A stretch of DNA of 8,014 bases from Dehalococcoidia bacterium (lineage in GTDB: Bacteria > Chloroflexota > Dehalococcoidia > JACQUA01), in the NCBI GenBank assembly GCA_030689845.1, contig JAUYHV010000081.1, positions 1-8,014 of the forward strand. The letters are read 5' to 3'. Positions 6,125-8,014 of the stretch are shown here, piece by piece (within the stretch, counting starts at the first letter, position 1; the number at the start of each line of letters is the position of its first letter). The translations under genes and the position numbers were made by a program. Below the pieces are notes generated by a model that did no database searches, was not told the origin of the DNA, and saw only the letters and a list, made by a program, of their open reading frames with translations.

Positions 6125-7831
6125 CTATTCCCACTCAATGGTAGATGGGGGTTTGGAGGAAATATCGTAAACAACCCTGTTAACCGCGGGGACTTCGTTT
6201 ACTATGCGGTTGGAAATCCTGGCCAGCAGGTCATAAGGCAGGTGTGCCCAGTCCGCCGTCATGGCATCCTCGCTGGTCACGGCCCGTACCGCCACGACGT
6301 TGCCGTAAGTCCTGAAGTCACCCATGACTCCGACACTTTTAACATCGGTCAGGACGGCGAACGTCTGCCAGAGGGACCTGTAAAGCTTGGCTTTTTTTAT
6401 CTCGTGCATGACAATCCAGTCGGCGGCCCGCAGGGTTTCCAGCTTTTCCCTGGTTACCTCTCCGATAATCCGGATTGCCAGGCCCGGTCCCGGAAATGGC
6501 TGCCGCCATATTACATCTTCGGGGAGGCCCAGGGCCAGGCCCACTTCCCGGACCTCGTCCTTGAATAGATAGCGCAGCGGTTCGATAAGGGACAGGCTCA
6601 TATTAGCCGGCAGTCCGCCGACATTATGGTGCGTCTTAATCTTGACCGACGCTTTGCTGGAAGGCGAGGAACTTTCGATCACGTCGGGATAAAGGGTTCC
6701 CTGGGCCAGGAAGTCCGCCTGCCCGATCTGGCTGGCTGATTCTTCGAACACCCTGATAAACTCTTCTCCTATCCTCTGTCTTTTCAACTCGGGATCAATT
6801 ACCCCGGCCAGGCACTTAAGGAACCTCTCCGTGGCATCGACGTATTTTATTTTCATTTTTAAATTGCGCCGGAACGTTTCCAGCGTCCTCTCGGCTTCCT
6901 CGCGCCGTAAAAAGCCGTTGTTGACAAAAATGCAGGTAAGCTGGTCGCCGATAGCCTTGTGGACCAGGGTCGCTGCCACGGAAGAGTCGACACCACCGGA
7001 TAAGGCGCAGATTACCCTGCCGCTGCCCACGGTATCTTTAATGCTCTGGATACTGTCGGTAATAAAGTTACCCGAAGTCCACGTACCCTTGCAGCCGCAT
7101 ATATTGTAAAGGAAGTTTTGCAATATTGATTTGCCCAGGGGGGTATGGGCCACTTCCGGGTGAAATGCCAGTCCAAGAATACCCTGGTCGTTCCCCATGG
7201 CTGCAATAGGGGAATTATCGGTGGAGGCCAGGTTATGGAACGAGGGCGGCAGCTCGATTACCTCGTCGCCATGGCTCATCCATACCGGAAGTGACGGCGG
7301 CAGTCCTTGGAATAAGGGTGAATTTTGTTCGTTAAGGTGTAACACTGCATGGCCGTACTCCCTTTTTTCCCCCTTGACCACTTTCCCCCCCAACTGATGG
7401 GCCAGGGCGTGCATACCGTAACATATCCCGAGGACAGGTAAGCGCTTCTCAAAAATATACGGAGGCGGCATGGGCGCTCCCGGGTCATAAACACTGGCGG
7501 GACCACCCGAAAGGATAAAACCCCTGGGATTTAATGAAGCGATGGATTCCCAGGAGGAATCGGGTGGCATCAAAACACTGTAAACCTTTGATTCCCTGAC
7601 CCTGCGGGCAATCAACATGTTGTACTGGGAACCGAAATCCAGGACAATAATAGATTCCCGGTCGACGCCGGGAAAACGGCCGGTGTCTTCGGAGGGTTTG
7701 GTCGCCTCTTGCCCTTTAGCAATCTCCAGATATGTTCCCAGTTCAATATCACCGCTGGTTGAAACCCTGCGGGTCTCGGTGCCCGGGTTTTCAGGTTGGT
7801 CGCCGGATTTTAAATCATTATCCATAGTCAT
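6125..7831 (-). CDS. guaA: GMP synthase (glutamine-hydrolysing)
   Basis: GuaA converts XMP to GMP using ATP and ammonia cut from glutamine. The class I amidotransferase domain (about 60-245) has IIVLDFGSQYNMLIARRVRE (61-80), the nucleophile C137 in GICYGM and the triad partners H224 and E226 in FHPEV. The ATP-pyrophosphatase domain follows, with the P-loop SGGVDSS (278-284), TLYPDVIES (379-387) and KTHHNVGGLP (399-408). The C-terminal dimerisation domain has FPGPGLAIRIIGEVT (446-460) and ends STIEWE. The enzyme seems fully functional. At 568 residues it is about 55 longer than usual because of a hydrophilic N-terminal stretch before the first amidotransferase strand. ATG at 7831 or the in-frame ATG six bases later could be the start; neither has a strong ribosome site, and no ATG or GTG lies nearer the domain. 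It is the first gene of the purine block. Confidence 0.96.
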   Translation of the reverse strand: MTMDNDLKSGDQPENPGTETRRVSTSGDIELGTYLEIAKGQEATKPSEDTGRFPGVDRESIIVLDFGSQYNMLIARRVRESKVYSVLMPPDSSWESIASLNPRGFILSGGPASVYDPGAPMPPPYIFEKRLPVLGICYGMHALAHQLGGKVVKGEKREYGHAVLHLNEQNSPLFQGLPPSLPVWMSHGDEVIELPPSFHNLASTDNSPIAAMGNDQGILGLAFHPEVAHTPLGKSILQNFLYNICGCKGTWTSGNFITDSIQSIKDTVGSGRVICALSGGVDSSVAATLVHKAIGDQLTCIFVNNGFLRREEAERTLETFRRNLKMKIKYVDATERFLKCLAGVIDPELKRQRIGEEFIRVFEESASQIGQADFLAQGTLYPDVIESSSPSSKASVKIKTHHNVGGLPANMSLSLIEPLRYLFKDEVREVGLALGLPEDVIWRQPFPGPGLAIRIIGEVTREKLETLRAADWIVMHEIKKAKLYRSLWQTFAVLTDVKSVGVMGDFRTYGNVVAVRAVTSEDAMTADWAHLPYDLLARISNRIVNEVPAVNRVVYDISSKPPSTIEWE

Positions 7832-7893
7832 CTTTTAAAATGGCTCTTTTTCATTTCAAGCGGGTAAACTCATCCTTACTCTGTCCAATATAC

Positions 7894-7899
7894 ATTATA
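7894..7899 (-). promoter_or_regulatory. Possible -10 box upstream of guaA
   Basis: A perfect TATAAT on the minus strand lies 63 bases before the guaA start, predicting transcription from about 7887. No acceptable -35 hexamer is found at 16-18 bases, so the promoter would need an activator or be weak. A dyad CGCCC-AA-GGGCG (7909-7920) lies ten bases upstream of the box, where a -35-region regulator could bind. No purine riboswitch consensus was seen in the leader. Confidence 0.4.
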
Positions 7900-7908
7900 A
7901 GACCTACC

Positions 7909-7940
7909 CGCCCAAGGGCGCATGGGGGTATACCCGGGTA
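7909..7940. promoter_or_regulatory. Cluster of short palindromes upstream of guaA; possible operators
   Basis: Three dyads are packed together: CGCCC-AA-GGGCG (7909-7920), GGGTATACCC (7926-7935) and TACCCGGGTA (7931-7940), the last two overlapping. TACCCG (7905-7910) also has an inverted partner CGGGTA at 7861-7866. The density just upstream of the TATAAT box suggests protein binding sites. It does not match the B. subtilis PurR box, so the regulator is unknown. Confidence 0.35.
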
Positions 7941-7954
7941 CTCGCATAGTTTCC

Positions 7955-7983
7955 ATTCCGACGAAAGTCGGAATCCAGGATTC
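7955..7983. repeat. REP/dRS3-like palindromic hairpin
   Basis: ATTCCGAC (7955-7962), a GAAA tetraloop and GTCGGAAT (7967-7974) form a perfect 8-bp hairpin. It is followed by a second nested palindrome, GAATCC-A-GGATTC (7971-7983). The ATTCC...GAAA...GGAAT layout resembles dispersed short repeats of the ATTCCCGCGAAAGCGGGAAT type (as Neisseria dRS3) found in many bacteria. It is probably one copy of a dispersed repeat or the end of a small mobile element extending past the window. Confidence 0.5.
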
Positions 7984-8014
7984 TATAAAATATCTTTGTA
8001 CAAGTCTCTCCATT

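Noticed and set aside
7832..7900. Purine riboswitch in the guaA leader
   Set aside because: The conserved core bases and three-stem layout of the guanine/adenine aptamer are not seen.

Overview
The window holds a compact purine-biosynthesis gene block on the minus strand (about 1580-7831) and, at its left end, a separate and visibly more A+T-rich module: a divergent pair of a helix-turn-helix regulator, cut by the window edge, and a tyrosine recombinase. The purine genes read, in transcription order, guaA - purD - purE - purB - purC - purS. They are closely packed, with gaps of roughly 30-123 bases, and look like one operon. No rRNA, tRNA or CRISPR was seen.

Organism: a bacterium that makes FGAM synthase from separate subunits (a stand-alone PurS) and has the long, yeast Ade1-like form of PurC. 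The GuaA sequence style and the regulator at the left edge remind me of anaerobic Chloroflexota (Dehalococcoidia-like). An anaerobic Clostridia-type Firmicute is the main alternative. This is recall without a search, so confidence is low.

Layout. Positions 1-190 (minus) encode the N-terminus of a Xre/Cro-type DNA-binding protein that runs off the window. Positions 191-483 form a divergent promoter region with a perfect 16-bp inverted repeat whose arms lie at 282-297 and 436-451. The left arm sits exactly in the 17-bp spacer of a good promoter (TTGACA / TAGCAT) reading toward the regulator. Positions 484-1374 (plus) encode a complete tyrosine recombinase with all six active-site residues. Positions 1375-1579 form a repeat-rich convergent intergenic region. 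Positions 1580-7831 are the purine block. Positions 7832-8014 are the guaA upstream region, with a TATAAT box, several short palindromes and a REP/dRS3-like hairpin at the right edge.

How the genes work together: PurD (GAR synthesis), PurS (with PurQ and PurL, neither in the window, FGAM synthesis), PurE (CAIR), PurC (SAICAR) and PurB (AICAR, plus the last AMP step) cover much of the path to IMP. GuaA makes GMP from XMP. The purQ and purL genes that usually follow purS are not seen here. Instead the block stops at purS and meets the convergent recombinase, so the regulator/recombinase module may have inserted at, or rearranged, the operon's downstream end. The most interesting part is this module: a candidate self-controlled integration or phase switch built from a regulator, a recombinase and paired dyad sites.
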